Source of the DNA: Hermatobates lingyangjiaoensis
Taxonomy: Eukaryota > Arthropoda > Insecta > Hemiptera > Hermatobatidae
Length of the DNA stretch: 64,000 nucleotides
Reading direction: 5' to 3'
Assembly: GCA_026182355.1 (NCBI GenBank)
Contig: JAPFBL010001929.1
Coordinates: forward strand, 2,720,001-2,784,000
Shown here piece after piece: positions 11,691-23,663 of the stretch (positions are counted from its first letter, which is position 1; each line of letters opens with the position of its first letter). A program made the translations under genes and the position numbers. Below the pieces are notes generated by a model. It made no database searches, was not told the DNA's origin, and was given only the letters and a program-made list of their open reading frames with translations.

Positions 11691-12167
11691 ACTGCAGGCC
11701 TGTGACAGATTCCATAAGACAATAACTACTTTCATCCGTACTTCCCGATGAAGTACACATTTGTCTGTGCTAAATGCAAGTAGTCACCTCTCATCTAATC
11801 GTAAAAAATAGTTCTTTTATTTCAAATAAATTATTCGTCATTTGTTTTTAAATTTAACATGCAACTAAATACGGATATGAAAATAATTATCAAATTTATA
11901 GGATAAAGAATAGGTTTATAGCATAAACTTTAATTTCACTAATTATAGCTTTCATTTAATTTGTTATTTATAAAACTAGCGAATTAATTATTAAAGAGAA
12001 AAAAAAACAACTAAAATTAACAAAAAATAGTTTTTAAATAAAATCGGAATATTTGAGCATAAAAATAATATATCATTAAAGAAGTTTGAGATCATAATTT
12101 TAAAGAAAAATAATCTTTTTTAGACTTTGCTAAAAGTGAAACGAGCAGCATATATTGTCATCTTTAG

Positions 12168-12280
12168 AGGCCTGGCAGAATAGCGATGAAGTCTTCTATG
12201 AGAACCAGTCAGAGAATCTTCAAACTGTAGCACTGGCTATGGTTAAAGCAGCACTAGTTGGCATGCATAGGAAAGGGTAG
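12168..12280 (+). CDS. Candidate exon of unknown gene (weak)
   Basis: After a plausible acceptor (TTGTCATCTTTAG) an ORF reads AWQNSDEVFYENQSENLQTV, ALAMVKAALVGMHRKG and stops at 12278-12280. Its composition is protein-like and less AT-rich than the surroundings. It lies outside the exons of the minus-strand ankyrin gene and on the opposite strand. It could be a terminal exon of another gene, a retropseudogene scrap or chance. I do not recognise it. Confidence 0.2.
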
Positions 12281-12465
12281 ATTGGACTTGCTGTGTACCA
12301 CATCACTTGTCAATAATGCATTAATGCTTACTTTGATCATCTGGTTCTAATCTTCTTATGCCTTTGTAACGCTGTAATATATCTACATAATCAATAGTGT
12401 TTAATATTAGTTATACGTGTGTAGTGTCTATAGCATATAAATAGATATTTCTTTTTTTTTTTAAC

Positions 12466-12955
12466 CGATCCCCTAGATAGTCAAAAACGTCAGGCCTTTC
12501 AGGTCTTTTTGTTTCATCGGTACGACTACATTGGGAGTCCTAAATGTAGTCTAACATAACATTACAGTATATAGAGTAAGGATTCATAACGAGTACCTTA
12601 CACTATACAGGCTCTGGACCGACGGTTCAACGTCCTCTCCCAGGGATGACCAATCGAGGGTGACGTGGGTATCGAACCCTGGGTATTGAACCAGATCAGA
12701 GGCTAGAACGTTTATTTATTGAGAGTTTTTACAGTACTGCGCCCTAAGAACTACTGTATTTTCCCCCCTTCTGCAATATAGAACTCCAGTTAGCTTCAAA
12801 GCCTTCAAGAAGCTCGGTACTTCTGCTCAGTTCAACGGTAAAAGCCCTTCTATTGTTTTGTTGAGTGTCCTGAAGCACCTGCCTCTGTGTAACACAGTGG
12901 CTTGGCAATCAGCCAGTAGGTCCGTTAACCATTGAGCTAACCTGGCCCTCAAGTA
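12466..12955 (-). mobile_element. SINE (tail type A) split by about 210 bp of foreign sequence
   Basis: The tail and body occupy 12466-12690 on the minus strand, ending near box B (GGTTCAATACCC). The box A head (GCCAGGTTAGCTCAATGG) lies at 12910-12952. The sequence between, about 12693-12907, is not part of other SINE copies. Confidence 0.75.
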
Positions 12956-13082
12956 GGTACTTATAAAGAAATATGTAAAGTTTTGATTCATTCTTGCCAG
13001 TAATCACCTTGGTTCAAACTAGGCAGGCTACTACCTTTGCCTTACATTTAAAGACTACCATAGGATTCAAGAGAATAGTCAC

Positions 13083-13299
13083 CTTGGTTGTGAGGAGAGT
13101 CAGCAGCTACTCGTGTCCAAGCGGAGGCCAGCATGTTGGCCTGAAGCTGAGGCAGGAGAGGTAGGAGGTCTGCGGCTGAATCCCCGCGAGTGTTGGGCAA
13201 GGAGACACAGGCACCGCCCTCCAGCAGTTCAATGAGGCAATCCCAGGCGACTGGCTGTCGGGCCGAGGCGAGGTGAGCCGCAGTGTTACCCTCGGCATC
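13083..13299 (-). CDS. Ankyrin-repeat protein gene, exon (fourth visible)
   Basis: The minus-strand acceptor TTGCGTTTTCAG lies just above 13299 and the donor AACCAAG|GTGACT at 13083. The 217-nt exon enters in phase 0 and leaves in phase 1, and it encodes 72 codons plus one base. It starts with DAEGNTAAHLASARQ, a classic ankyrin helix pair, and continues WDCLIELLEGGACVSLPN and GDSAADLLP, so it completes one ankyrin repeat and holds most of another. The preceding exon (23.66-23.99 kb) ends in phase 0 with KYGASVNFQ, which gives the expected FQDAEGNTAAH join. The next exon must lie below 13 kb and I could not find it. The family is unidentified; ankyrin repeats serve as protein-binding scaffolds. 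Confidence 0.85.
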
Positions 13300-13304
13300 C
13301 TGAA

Positions 13305-14630
13305 AACGCAAGACAAATCTATAAAAAGAGGTAGAGACACAGAAATATTCTGCTCTTGTGTGCAGCAGGAACACGTACAATTACTATCACAGGCCATTAA
13401 CAGACGATGTACATACACTAAAATAATCACAGTGAAGTCCCAATTGATGTGTATGATTTATGATCCAATACTGATATCAAATTCTATTTGGTCGGTCACA
13501 CTTGAAGAAAACCAAAGAAAGTTCCAAGATGTAAGAAAAACTTATAAAAGTAATTACAGAGAGAATCATGGAATGAGCTCGTATTTGTAGAAAAAACGAG
13601 CTGTTAATGGTTGCGTTATTTGTCACAAATGGTTAAAAAAAGAAAGGTTACAAAAGCATTATTGATAGAAGATTAACAGATTGTGGAGAAATAAATCTAA
13701 GAAGTAAAATAGGAACAGCGTGCTTGTTTTTGAAATAAAAAATCCGGTATCAAGATAATATCCGATAAACCAAAATCGAGAAAATTTCATAATCTTCGCA
13801 ATGTGCCTTTGAGTTTTCACATCAAAGCATGAAAATTACGTACACTCCCTTCCCTCTCTGAAATCAGTCTATAGCGGAATTCTTAATCTTTTTTTACCAC
13901 AAAGCGCATTCATGAATTAAGAAAATTCTGGGACTCACCTTCCATTTCAATATGGGAAAAAATACTAATAATACTTAAATAATGTTAAATTAGTGCCAAT
14001 TCATTGCTCTTGAGAAGAGGATACAGTTACTTTTGTATAGTACCCAAATTCCCTACTTATTATAATACAATTTCATGCTTTTATACACAAATTTTCTTAT
14101 ATTATTTTTGTTTTCATATTTCTTTTGGGATTTCTTTGATTGCTAAGGGTTAATGATCTACCTGATGAAAATGACACCATTTATAATGGTTGTAAAATTT
14201 ATTTAACAACAACAACAAAAATATGAAAATAATACAGACGTAACCCAAAACAACTCTTCAAAAATCTATCATATATCTTTCTTGGATAGTATATTTTGAA
14301 CTTTGTATCCTAATAAGAATCATCCGCTTGATGTGACTTGGCAATTTTTTAATTATTAGATCATACATGTGATAAACACACTCTCAACTCTTCATCAACC
14401 CCTTTCATACTTGATCTACTTTGACATTTATAGTATTTAACATATAAAACCATTGATGACAGAGATAAGATATTGATAATTGCGATATGACTATCAATGC
14501 TTTCATCGCGATACTGCAAAATGTCAACTGATGAAGACAACTGATATGAATACCACATATCTGGGATAGCAAAAAATTATGAAATTCACTAAAATTTCTT
14601 AAATATTCAAATGTAACATTCTTTTTTCTT
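13305..14630. other. Intron sequence without recognisable element
   Basis: This is the start of the roughly 10.4-kb intron above the 13.2-kb exon. Apart from poly-A/T patches I see nothing identifiable. Confidence 0.6.
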
Positions 14631-14640
14631 AGGGCGAATT

Positions 14641-14696
14641 TAAGTGTCGTCCTTGGCGTACCAGTGGCCTCGAGCGCATCGTTTGAGAAGCCCTGG
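14641..14696 (-). mobile_element. Isolated hAT-like terminus
   Basis: On the minus strand it begins CCAGGGCTTCTCAAACGATG, which resembles the hAT-type terminus at 45772 (AAGTGCTTCTCAAACGATGC). The partner end was not found nearby. Confidence 0.45.
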
Positions 14697-14699
14697 ACT

Positions 14700-17340
14700 A
14701 TAGTCAAAAACTCAACTTCAAGAAAAACTTGACAGACATTTAGAACTCTCATTTTAAATAAATCCAACATTATTGACTCAAAAAAGTAAAATGGATGCGA
14801 AGTAGAAACATTTTTGCTCTGAGAACTACATACAAGTAAATTTTATATGTGGGCGTTGAAAACACAAAATCTATTTGTTTCAGAAAATATGACTATAATA
14901 ATTCAGCCTTAATGTTTCCTTATCGTTATAGTTTTTTTTATAAAAAATTTAAATTATAATTTTATTTTCACCATGTCTTCTTCCTTCAGAGGGTGCTTTT
15001 TTTTTTTTTAGAAATTTATAGAAAAAAAAATAGAATACCAGCTATCTGTTAAAGGGAAATAAAATTGTTGTAGTAGTAAAGGACAGAGGTGAGGAGAGAA
15101 GGTGAAGATAACAATAACGGGTTAGGAATCAAATTACTACCTCGATTTATAAGAGAGAAGAAATAGTAGAGGATAAATAATAGCTGTCTCCCTGGTATGC
15201 CATTTATGATTCGTCTACTATTTTCACGAAAAAAAAAATTGCTTTCAGTCGATATTAAATTCTGTCCTCTTTAAATTAACAATCAACTGAAACTATTGTT
15301 ACATTTATTATTAATTTTGTTATTAAAACAAAAGAATTATAGTTAATACAATACTCTGACCATCTTGCTACTACACGTTTGACCAAAATTTAGAAAGAAA
15401 AAACAGCTTGCGTAAATATATATTAAACACATTTTGACTTATATATATATATATATATATCACGGGTCACGGGTCGTCTGGTATATTATATTTATTGCTC
15501 CAATATGAACAGATATATAGATCGGTAATGTGGCATTTCACATATATTTTGCAATACCTTCGAGCAGTGGTTTATTTCACCAGGTCTATCATCAGTACTT
15601 CGGTTCTGGAGTAACTTCATACTAAAGTGCGCAACATAAAAAAATAATTTTTCATTTTATTAATTATGATAATCTGAAATACGCCTACTGAAATAAATAA
15701 CCCGATACTCTTCTGTCTTTATTTAATACCTTGCTATATTAAAACAATACAATGCTGGAATAAAAGTCTTGCAGGTCATTTCTTTAAACAGGTGAATATT
15801 TTACGGCAGTGAAATAAAGTTCATCTCTGTGAGATGATGATAAGTTGACGGTTATGAGTTGTCCTCTTTGTTTGCCCTGCTTCCATTTTTCCATTCCTTA
15901 GATATCATTACACACTCTTTTCCAAGACTACTTACAAAAATTCATTCCAATTAATGTAACATATGAACATAAGTTCTTTTATTTATATATATTTCTTTTG
16001 ATTGAGCATATATACATTTATATGGAAACTTTAAATGTCTAAACTAAGGAAATAATTTATACCTTAATATGAGGCTATTAAAAAAATGAATTAAAATAAG
16101 TTCACATTAATGAACTATGATCCATAACATATATATGCAAAAATAATGATTAGTATTTACACACTTTTATAATGTATATAAATTTGCATACATGGAAGTT
16201 TATTATTATATACATTGATATACATTTATTATTAAGTACTGAAACTGAACAAATTAAATGCAAACAGAAGAGATAATGAAAATAAAAGAAAACTAAATAT
16301 AAGAAATTCTTTTTCTTTTAAATTATAACTATTTAACTAGTACTTAAATCTCTAAATAATGTAAAAAAAACAACAATCTCAAGTTCTTGACACCCTACTT
16401 TACTATAAAGTATCATTTTCTAAGAAAACTTGTAAATTTGTATTAAATAACGTTTTTTTCATTCTATATAGAATTCAAATAGTAATATTTGATCGTATAA
16501 TTTTTAGGACATTTATAGGATTCTATATATAGTAATATATAAAACTTAAACATTTTAGCTATCAAATGATTTATATTAGGTATGTCAAAATTTCTTTAAG
16601 AAATTTAAAATGTAATAAATTTTTCTTTGAAACTATGTTAGAGAGTACAGGTATGTCTGCATTTTGGATTAATATCAAGACTATATATTGGTATGTCGTC
16701 AAAAAAGGGAATTGGAAACTAATCTCTTAGTTTCGTCATATCTTTACGAACTTATTTCCTCCTTTCAATCGTCATATCTTTGGAAGCTTATTTTTCCAGT
16801 TTCATCGTTATATCTTTGCAGAAGCTATCAACAAAACACCACTGCATACAATTAACGAAAAAAACGCGTTTTGCCTTTTCCCGACCCGCATCCCTTGGGA
16901 GCATATGCTTGCACAAGTAACAAATTTAAAAGTCCCACAGATACAGAAATTTTATCAAATTTTTTTCAACCTTATTTATATTTCTTCTTAAGTCTGCTAG
17001 CTCTAGTATAGCTATAGATTAAGTACGAAGTATTTATCATGTATTTAATTAACAACTTTATTGTTTTTATGGTGATTCTATAAACTTTATTTGTCACGAT
17101 TATCCACCTCACCTAACTGATACGCACATTGTGAGAAATCTTAAGATTTCAGACTGGTTTTAATTGACATTCACATGACATTCCAGAGTAAGTCAAATCT
17201 AAATTAGGGAGAGGGCACTTGAAGGAAAAAAATGTGCTGGTGCAAGATCTTTTCTGGGACCCCTTTCCAACATTTGTAATATCTACATAATTCAGTTGTC
17301 CTTTATTTGTTCTGAGTATTAAATATCATATGAAAAGGTC
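14700..17340. other. AT-rich intron stretch
   Basis: There is a (TA)n tract at about 15440-15460 followed by a CACGGGTCACGGGTCG duplication. I see no coding or identified element sequence otherwise. Confidence 0.55.
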
Positions 17341-17345
17341 TGTGA

Positions 17346-17443
17346 GTTTATTAAGCATGAATAAATCGAGGGCCAGGAGGGGATCGAACCCGGGACTAGC
17401 AGCCCAGAGAAGAGTATGTTAACCACTGAGCTACCCTCGTCCT
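17346..17443 (-). mobile_element. SINE head fragment
   Basis: Minus strand GGGTAGCTCAGTGGTTAACA (box A) and CCCGGGTTCGATCCCC (box B), then GGCCCTCGATTTATTCATG. It is cut off just after the tRNA-like region. Confidence 0.8.
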
Positions 17444-18014
17444 TTGCTTTATTTATGATAGTTTTAAAGTTTTACGATAATTTTACATCATTATATTAAT
17501 TTCCCCTATAAGAACATATTACATTAATGTTGTGACAGTTCACACAAACTTCCTTTCTTCTTCAATTCAACATTAAAATAATGCATGCATTATTGTCGAT
17601 TTCAATTTTTAATATTGATGTTCATGTGCCTTGTAGACTCTTCTGGTGCAGCCCCCTCTAGTGTTGCCTGGTTAGTGATTTTCCTAACGTACAATATTTA
17701 TTCCATTATCAAATCGAGAAATACTGCACAGCAGTGGAGAACCAAGTCTCTAAGGCAAGCATTCGTTCCACGATAACATATTATTAAAATATCTTCGTTC
17801 CCTGACAGACTTACGTCTCCCTTCTTCACATTGTATACTGAGCTTAAACAAAAAAGTAGGTTGATAATCAAGCAGTAGTCGGTCTTTGGTCTGTAACTTC
17901 TAATTACAACGTTAACTGATGTTCACAGAAAGATTTGTTGGTCGTTCAATATTATTCGGGGCACATCATTGCAAACTCCGAGAATTGATTCAGTTATATT
18001 TCACTTTATGTAAT

Positions 18015-18240
18015 TTATATTAGAAATATATAAAACCGTCATACCTCGTGCGATGTTTTTGGAGTCGTTGGAGCGCTTTCAGACGTTGTCCATCTTCAAT
18101 CGTAACTCATTGCGATCGCAATCGGAGATTCGCTGGTACGAAATCACTCCAACAACTCCAGGAACATCTTACAAGGTACGACAGTTTTATCTATTTCTAA
18201 TACAAATCATACTAACCTCAGTGTTAGTAACAATATGCAT
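18015..18240. mobile_element. Small inverted-repeat element (MITE-like), copy 2
   Basis: The left end AAACCGTCATACCTCGTGCG and right end CTTACAAGGTACGACAGTTT form the terminal inverted repeat. The interior (CGCTTTCAGACGTTGTCCAT) and the outer flank AAATCATACTAACCTCAGTG match the copy at 2.34-2.53 kb, inverted. The small ORF across it is a shadow. Confidence 0.65.
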
Positions 18241-19019
18241 GTATTTACTTTATATAATTATATGATACGAAAAAAGAGCTCCACATTTAAAAAATTAGCC
18301 ACTGTTAATATATATCACGGTAAGATCAAAAGGTCTAATCACATGAATAAATCAAACAAGTTTTACGTCCTCAGAATGGTTGCGTGTAGGTTTTCATACT
18401 CAAACATCAATAATTTAGGGCATTTGCTTTCAGCTAACACGAAATAACCGGTTTCAACACTTAAAACACTATCTAGTAGACTACTGCTCAGCTGTAATTA
18501 TGCCACGTCATATACAACTAGCGGTGAAGTAAACATTAATGGTCAAACCACTCTGCGTCCACTTGGCACATTCAACTAGGCATAAAAAGTAATTCTAACA
18601 AAGGGTTCTTGAAAACTTATACTTTTTGTCGTAAATCATATTTTTTTTCAAACACATATTGGTCATTATTTTATGTCAATGTCACATAATGCTTTTGACT
18701 TGTCAATGCAATTAATGTTTAATTCCTTTACTTTGGCTACCTATAATTTATAAACTGCATGCATAAATTAATAGCTGACGCGTAACTACTATAAATATAA
18801 CTAATTCTAAAAGAAATAAGTGTTTATTGTACCAAGCTAAAACTAAAATACTAAGCTTTGAGTTTTGATAAAAGGTTACAAACTATAGTTTTTATAATAA
18901 TATAAATTTTCCAGTTGACTCATGTAATTTTATTACAGTTATTTATTTTTCAACTTTCTTTGTGTTTTCTTTCTCTCAAAAAGTAGAACATATATATATA
19001 TATATTACAAACAGAAATA

Positions 19020-19372
19020 AATACAAATAAAAACAGATACTAAGACACACTATCAATATTTCGACCCTGTAACACTTGTCCTAAGAAAGGAAGAGAAGAG
19101 GGAAGAAAATTAAAGTAAACTGTCTGTATACATATACACTTTTTCGGAGAAAATGAAGACTTCATTTCTGTCTACCCTGTTCTCTGTGACCGCGCGGGAA
19201 TGAGGCAACATTGTTGGTCTCCAACCGTCTCTGAACGAGTGCACTTGGTTTCCCTCTCTTATCAATCCTGAGACGGTTCAAACCGAAAATTAGAGACTGT
19301 AAGTGTGTGATTTTAATTTCTCTGTTTCTTTATGTGTCTTAAACTATATATATATATATAATATATATATAT
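19020..19372 (+). mobile_element. Short Penelope end, AATT helix III family
   Basis: The hammerhead-like motif at 19268-19293 reads CTGAGA (one core base missing), C, GGTT-CA-AACC, GAA, AATT, A. GAGACTGTAAGTGTG follows, then TA repeats from about 19347. Upstream GTGCACTTGGTTTCCCTCTC matches the copies at 35.5, 46.4 and 59.9 kb. The left part (19030-19080) carries a reversed piece (CAATATTTCGACCCTG) of another motif. Confidence 0.75.
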
Positions 19373-19439
19373 ACTTACTTTTATCCTTCCCCAATCCCTC
19401 CATATTGTTTTAGTCATGTAATTGGTAATAGTTCGTTCA

Positions 19440-19525
19440 TTTTCAAATATTCTTACTTTTGTCTTTGAAAAAGATTTTTAATAAAATCAAAACGTCGGCA
19501 ATGAGAGTTTGATTGGAAGTATAAA
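19440..19525 (+). mobile_element. Penelope end fragment
   Basis: A degenerate motif TTTGAAAAAGATTTTTAATA then AAATCAAAACGTCGGCAATG and GAGTTTGATTGGAAG, matching the ends at 7.5, 34.9, 35.3 and 50.6 kb. Confidence 0.55.
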
Positions 19526-19869
19526 TATATATGGTCAAATAAAAGGGCACTACTCGATTTATTGATTTCATTTACCCCATGAAAAAAAGTCTGCGCCTCT
19601 CTCATACATTTTTATAACTTTGAAGCATATTAATAAAAATGTATAATTTTATGCATGTTTATACATTTGTAAGAGAAAAAAATTATTTCATATATATATT
19701 ATTTCATAACCTAGTTTGTTTGTTGCTTGATATGCGATATTATTTATTTTTCCAAAATACAAATAATTTTACCTTACACATTCTCCCAAATACCTTTTCA
19801 TAAATAATCGGAACTTTAATTATGAAAAGGTTTTGATGTTCTATTTGAAAATTACTATTGACCTCTACT

Positions 19870-20010
19870 TCTTCCCCTCTACTCTCTTCCTGATGACGAA
19901 CTTCGAAATATTGATACAGTAAGTATTCTCGATCTTTATGTGTTTTTTTTTGAGTTATTTATCTGTCCGGTTTGGACTGTTTAGTATTTTCATTTATATA
20001 TATGCATATA
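19870..20010 (+). mobile_element. Short Penelope end, minimal hammerhead-like motif
   Basis: At 19890-19912: CTGATGA, C, GAA-C-TTC, GAA, ATAT, T. This is the shortest helix II in the window. CAGTAAGTATTC follows, and the tail ends in TATATATA at about 20000. Confidence 0.75.
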
Positions 20011-20089
20011 TCTAATTACTCCTATTACATAATACACCTATTCCATCAAACGGTTGATGTATTATTGAATATGTTTATATATATATATA

Positions 20090-20633
20090 TATACAAAAAT
20101 ACATATAAACACGTGAAATAACAATCAATGATTAAAACCGTTATTATAAATATTAGTAACAGGCTCTTCAAGTTTGATACTTTCTTGATAAGGGCAATAG
20201 CCTCTTCTAAGCGGGTTGACAGCTAGCGGATAGTTTTTTAGTCTTTGTTACTGTACTCCTTTGTTTCCCCAAGCATCCCTATCTGGATATTTGTCCTTTC
20301 CTGTATTTTATACCCTTTTAATATACCTTTCTTCCCGCCCACTCCTCTCACCCTCACCAGATTTTTCTGAATTTAGTGTTTCAGTTCAGTTTTTGACTCT
20401 GACGAAGACATTTTCTTTCCCATTTCATATTGTGTTTTGATCAATGATATATATATATATAAATTTCACATAAACACGTGAAATTACAAACAATCATCAA
20501 ACCACAATAAGAAATGGGAAAACAAGACTAAGATCTTTCAACCGTAACAAGCGGTCTTCGTCAGAGTCAAAAACTCAACTTAGGGTTGGACAGATCTTGG
20601 TCTTCTTTTACCATTTCTTATTGTGGTTTGATC

Positions 20634-20636
<3 letters not shown>
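20090..20636. mobile_element. Two Penelope 3'-end fragments, AGATCT family
   Basis: 20090-20455 is a 3'-region fragment running to a broken hammerhead (CTGACGAAGAC, rest deleted). 20460-20636 is an incomplete palindrome whose left arm holds a complete minus-strand motif at about 20536-20563. Both end in TA repeats. Confidence 0.65.
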
Positions 20637-20676
<40 letters not shown>

Positions 20677-21119
20677 ATATATATATATGTTTTATTAAAA
20701 ATTATGCCAATTTTAACTTTTGTTCTTTTCCGAGTTAATTTTTCAAGTTTTCTCACTATGGATTTCCACCTTTCTGGTAAAATATAAAGTAATTCACCAA
20801 AAGATTTATTCTTGACTTCCATTTTATTAACTAACAAGTTTTAACTATAACAAACAAATTAACCTTACATACAAATTATATACGACGTTTCGGTCAGCTC
20901 TGACCATCTTCAGGAACTAATAACAATTCATAACAGAACTCAAATACAAAAATAAGAACTATCTAAGTTATTAACACAATTATTAACATCCTAACAGAAT
21001 AAGAAATATTTACATGAATTGAGTGGGAGGTTATACAGGTTATAACGGTCCTCAGGGTTGCTATTAATTAAAAGTACTAACGAATTTGAAAATAATCAGG
21101 GATTGAACTTAATATTATC

Positions 21120-21491
21120 CTACGTTCCTGCATGCAGTTTTAATATTCTTGAGAAGCTCGTGGTCTGGTTGTTCAGGTTCGGCTTCTTTTCTCTTATGCA
21201 CAGCGCTTCCAGAATGTGTAGCCTTCTCAGGTCATTTTCTTGATAAAGTAATGTGATATTTTTATTCAATTCTTCCCTGGTTAGCTTGAGGCTATGGGTG
21301 CTCTGCGTATGTTCTTTCGGGGCACCTGCAGTCAGGTGCATTGTTAATCTCCTGGATAATGTTGTTGCTGTAGAACCAATGTAGCATGATTTAAGGAACT
21401 CACAGTTTCCTATGGTACAATTGTATTGGTATACCACATTGGTCTTTTGCAAGAGTGGTTTTTTTTGCAAAAGACCAATGTGGTATACCAA
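21120..21491 (-). pseudogene. Penelope GIY-YIG C-terminal fragment, left palindrome arm
   Basis: Minus strand VVYQYNCTIGNCEFLKSCYI then GSTATTLSRRLTMHLTAG matches the GIY-YIG core layout (Y, C-C, YIGST, RR, H). The tail NDLRRLHILEALCIREKKP fits the end of this nuclease in Penelope-like elements. The 5' part of the ORF, including the whole reverse transcriptase, is missing because the palindrome centre cuts it off. Confidence 0.8.
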
Positions 21492-21796
21492 TACAATTGT
21501 ACCATAGGAACTGTGAGTTCCTTAAATCATGCTACAATGGTTCTACAGCATCAACATTATCCAGGAGATTAACAATGCACCTGACTGCAGGTGCCCCGAA
21601 AGAACATACGCAGAGCACCCATAGCCTCAAGCTAACCAGGGAAGAATTGAATAAAAATATCACATTACTTTATCAAGAAAATGACCTGAGAAGGCTACAC
21701 ATTCTGGAAGCGCTGTGCATAAGAGAAAAGAAGCCGAACCTGAACAACCAGACCACGAGCTTCTCAAGAATATTAAAACTGCATGCAGGAACGTAG
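21467..21796 (+). pseudogene. Penelope GIY-YIG C-terminal fragment, right palindrome arm
   Basis: This is the mirror copy of the left-arm ORF with the same stop. It differs by a one-base loss near 21508 that shifts the frame before the CEFLKSCYNGSTASTLSRRL segment, and by N for the core I of YIG, so this copy's nuclease core is altered. Confidence 0.8.
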
Positions 21797-22078
21797 GATA
21801 ATATTAAGTTCAATCCCTGATTATTTTCAAATTCGTTAGTACTTTTAATTAATAGCAACCCTGAGGACCGTTATAACCTGTATAACCTCCCACTCAATTC
21901 ATGTAAATATTTCTTATTCTGTTAGGATGTTAATAATTGTGTTAATAATTTAGATAGTTCTTATTTTTGTATTTGAGTTCTGTTATGAATTGTTATTAGT
22001 GCCTGAAGATGGTCAGAGCTGACCGAAATGTCGTATATAATTTGTATGTAAGGTTAATTTCTTTGTTATAGTTAAAAC

Positions 22079-22256
22079 TTGTTAGTTAATAAAATGGAAG
22101 TCAAGAATAAATCTTTTGGTGAATTACTTTATATTTTACCAGAAAGGTGGAAATCCATAGTGAGAACACTTGAAAAATTAACTCGGAAAAGAACAAAAGA
22201 TAAAATTGGCATAATTTTTAATAAAACATGTTTGATTGAAGGTCTGCTCCCAAAAT

Positions 22257-22258
<2 letters not shown>
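22079..22258 (+). pseudogene. Penelope N-terminal ORF fragment, right palindrome arm
   Basis: An ATG at 22094 starts MEVKNKSFGELLYILPERWK, then TLEKLTRKRTKDKIGIIFNK, then CLIEGLLPKYT and (TA)n codons. The mirror copy is at 20637-20837 on the minus strand and lacks the CLIEGLLPKYT end. Confidence 0.75.
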
Positions 22259-22301
<43 letters not shown>

Positions 22302-22629
22302 TTTTGGCAGCAGTCCTTCCTTTATACATATATTATTAAAAAAATACATTGTTTTTTAACAATATATAATATATATATATATAGTTCAGCTTCAAAACAC
22401 AATCTCAAACAAGACTGAGAGAAGATCAGAACACAATTTGAGGAATGAAGATTTCAAATTCAAGCACTTAGAGTCTGTAATATTTTTCCAACCTACATTA
22501 GGGAAGAGAAACAAAGAAGACCAAGACATTGATTAACAGATGTCGAATATCCAACCAGTCATGCAGTTTATTTCTTCACAAATATGTGTTTGTATAGTTC
22601 AGTTTTACAATAAAGACGTAAACTCTAAA

Positions 22630-23285
22630 CTAGTATACCTCACAGTAGGAAATTTGAAAATAGGATAAAGATCATTTTGACCAGTATAGTTCTTGTCCGC
22701 GTCAGAAGTTTTATGGTTGGAGAGAAAGCGAGCATGTGTTTTTGTGGGTTAAATGTAAAGAGAGGTATTTGAGAAAGGGAAGGTGTAAAAGGGAAGGAAA
22801 TTGGAATAAAAAGGTCAGGCAGAACAAACTGTTCAAAAAAGGTTTGGAAACCAATTAAAAACACTATTTACCAGCAATAGAAAACTCTTGGACCAATGTA
22901 TATCTCTCTTTAACATTGATTCCAACTTGAATAATTTATTACTAAAGACTACCGTATTTAACATGTTAAAGTAATGTACTAACAAACACTAAGTGTGTTT
23001 CGGAATGATATGCAGCATTTTTTTAGTGATATTTTCGCATAGCTTTAACTTATATCCTGGTTGTGTTACATTCATAAAAGAAATTATTACTTTTTTAATA
23101 TATATTCCATCAGTTCGTCAGCTTCCATAGAGTTTTCTTTGTGATGATGACGAATGTGCTAATAAAAAAGTTTAATCGTTTTTCTATTATTGCTGTCCAA
23201 TTTCTCGTCTTCACGGATTGTTATTTGCTTCTTTTAAATATTTATAAGACTTTTCTTATCTCGATGACATCTATTATATAATAAT
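22630..23285. other. Intron sequence, nothing recognised
   Basis: AT-rich with no element or exon signature. ORFs here are short and compositionally biased. Confidence 0.5.
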
Positions 23286-23288
23286 TTT

Positions 23289-23546
23289 CTTTACCAAGAT
23301 TTGGTCCAGCGTCCAAAAAGTGTCAAGTTCTCAAAAAAGCACTATATGATAACGTTTAATCTATACTTCTATTTGTATATAGACCTGAAGTTGTCTGGAA
23401 ATATAGACGAAGCGTTACCAGTTTATTGAGGTTTGGTCCAGCGTCTTACAGTTCACAAAAAAAAAAACCTTATGCCAACATTTCATCTGAATGCCTATAT
23501 TTGGGTATAGACCTGAAGTTATCTATAAATATAGACAGCACTTAAC
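23289..23546. repeat. Diverged tandem duplication, period about 137 bp
   Basis: TTTGGTCCAGCGTC followed about 90 nt later by TATAGACCTGAAGTT(G/A)TCT and AATATAGAC occurs twice, at about 23299-23414 and 23433-23540. Confidence 0.65.
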
Positions 23547-23663
23547 ATAAGTTGTTTTTCTTGAGAATCGTATAACGCGGGATAAAGCGAGATAGTGCTT
23601 TAATTATTTAGATATACTTAAAGGTTAGTTGAATTGTATTAAAATAATAGCATTGTTGCTAAC

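Larger units (their letters stand above)
20690..22231. mobile_element. 1.54-kb near-perfect palindrome of a Penelope-like tandem junction
   Basis: Left arm 20690-21451 and right arm 21466-22231 are inverted copies with few differences and a 14-bp spacer. Reading outward from the centre, each arm has the GIY-YIG C-terminal ORF end, a 3' UTR, a hammerhead motif (CTGAAGA, T, GGTC...GACC, GAA, ACGT, C) and then an ATG-started N-terminal ORF (MEVKNKSFGELLYILPERWK) running into (TA)n. An ORF end followed by an ORF start marks a head-to-tail tandem junction. The left arm's hammerhead is intact; the right arm's helix III reads ATGT. Confidence 0.85.

Noticed and set aside
13273..13590. Plus-strand ORF of 105 codons over the ankyrin exon
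   Set aside because: It crosses the exon-intron boundary and has no domain; the minus strand is clearly coding.
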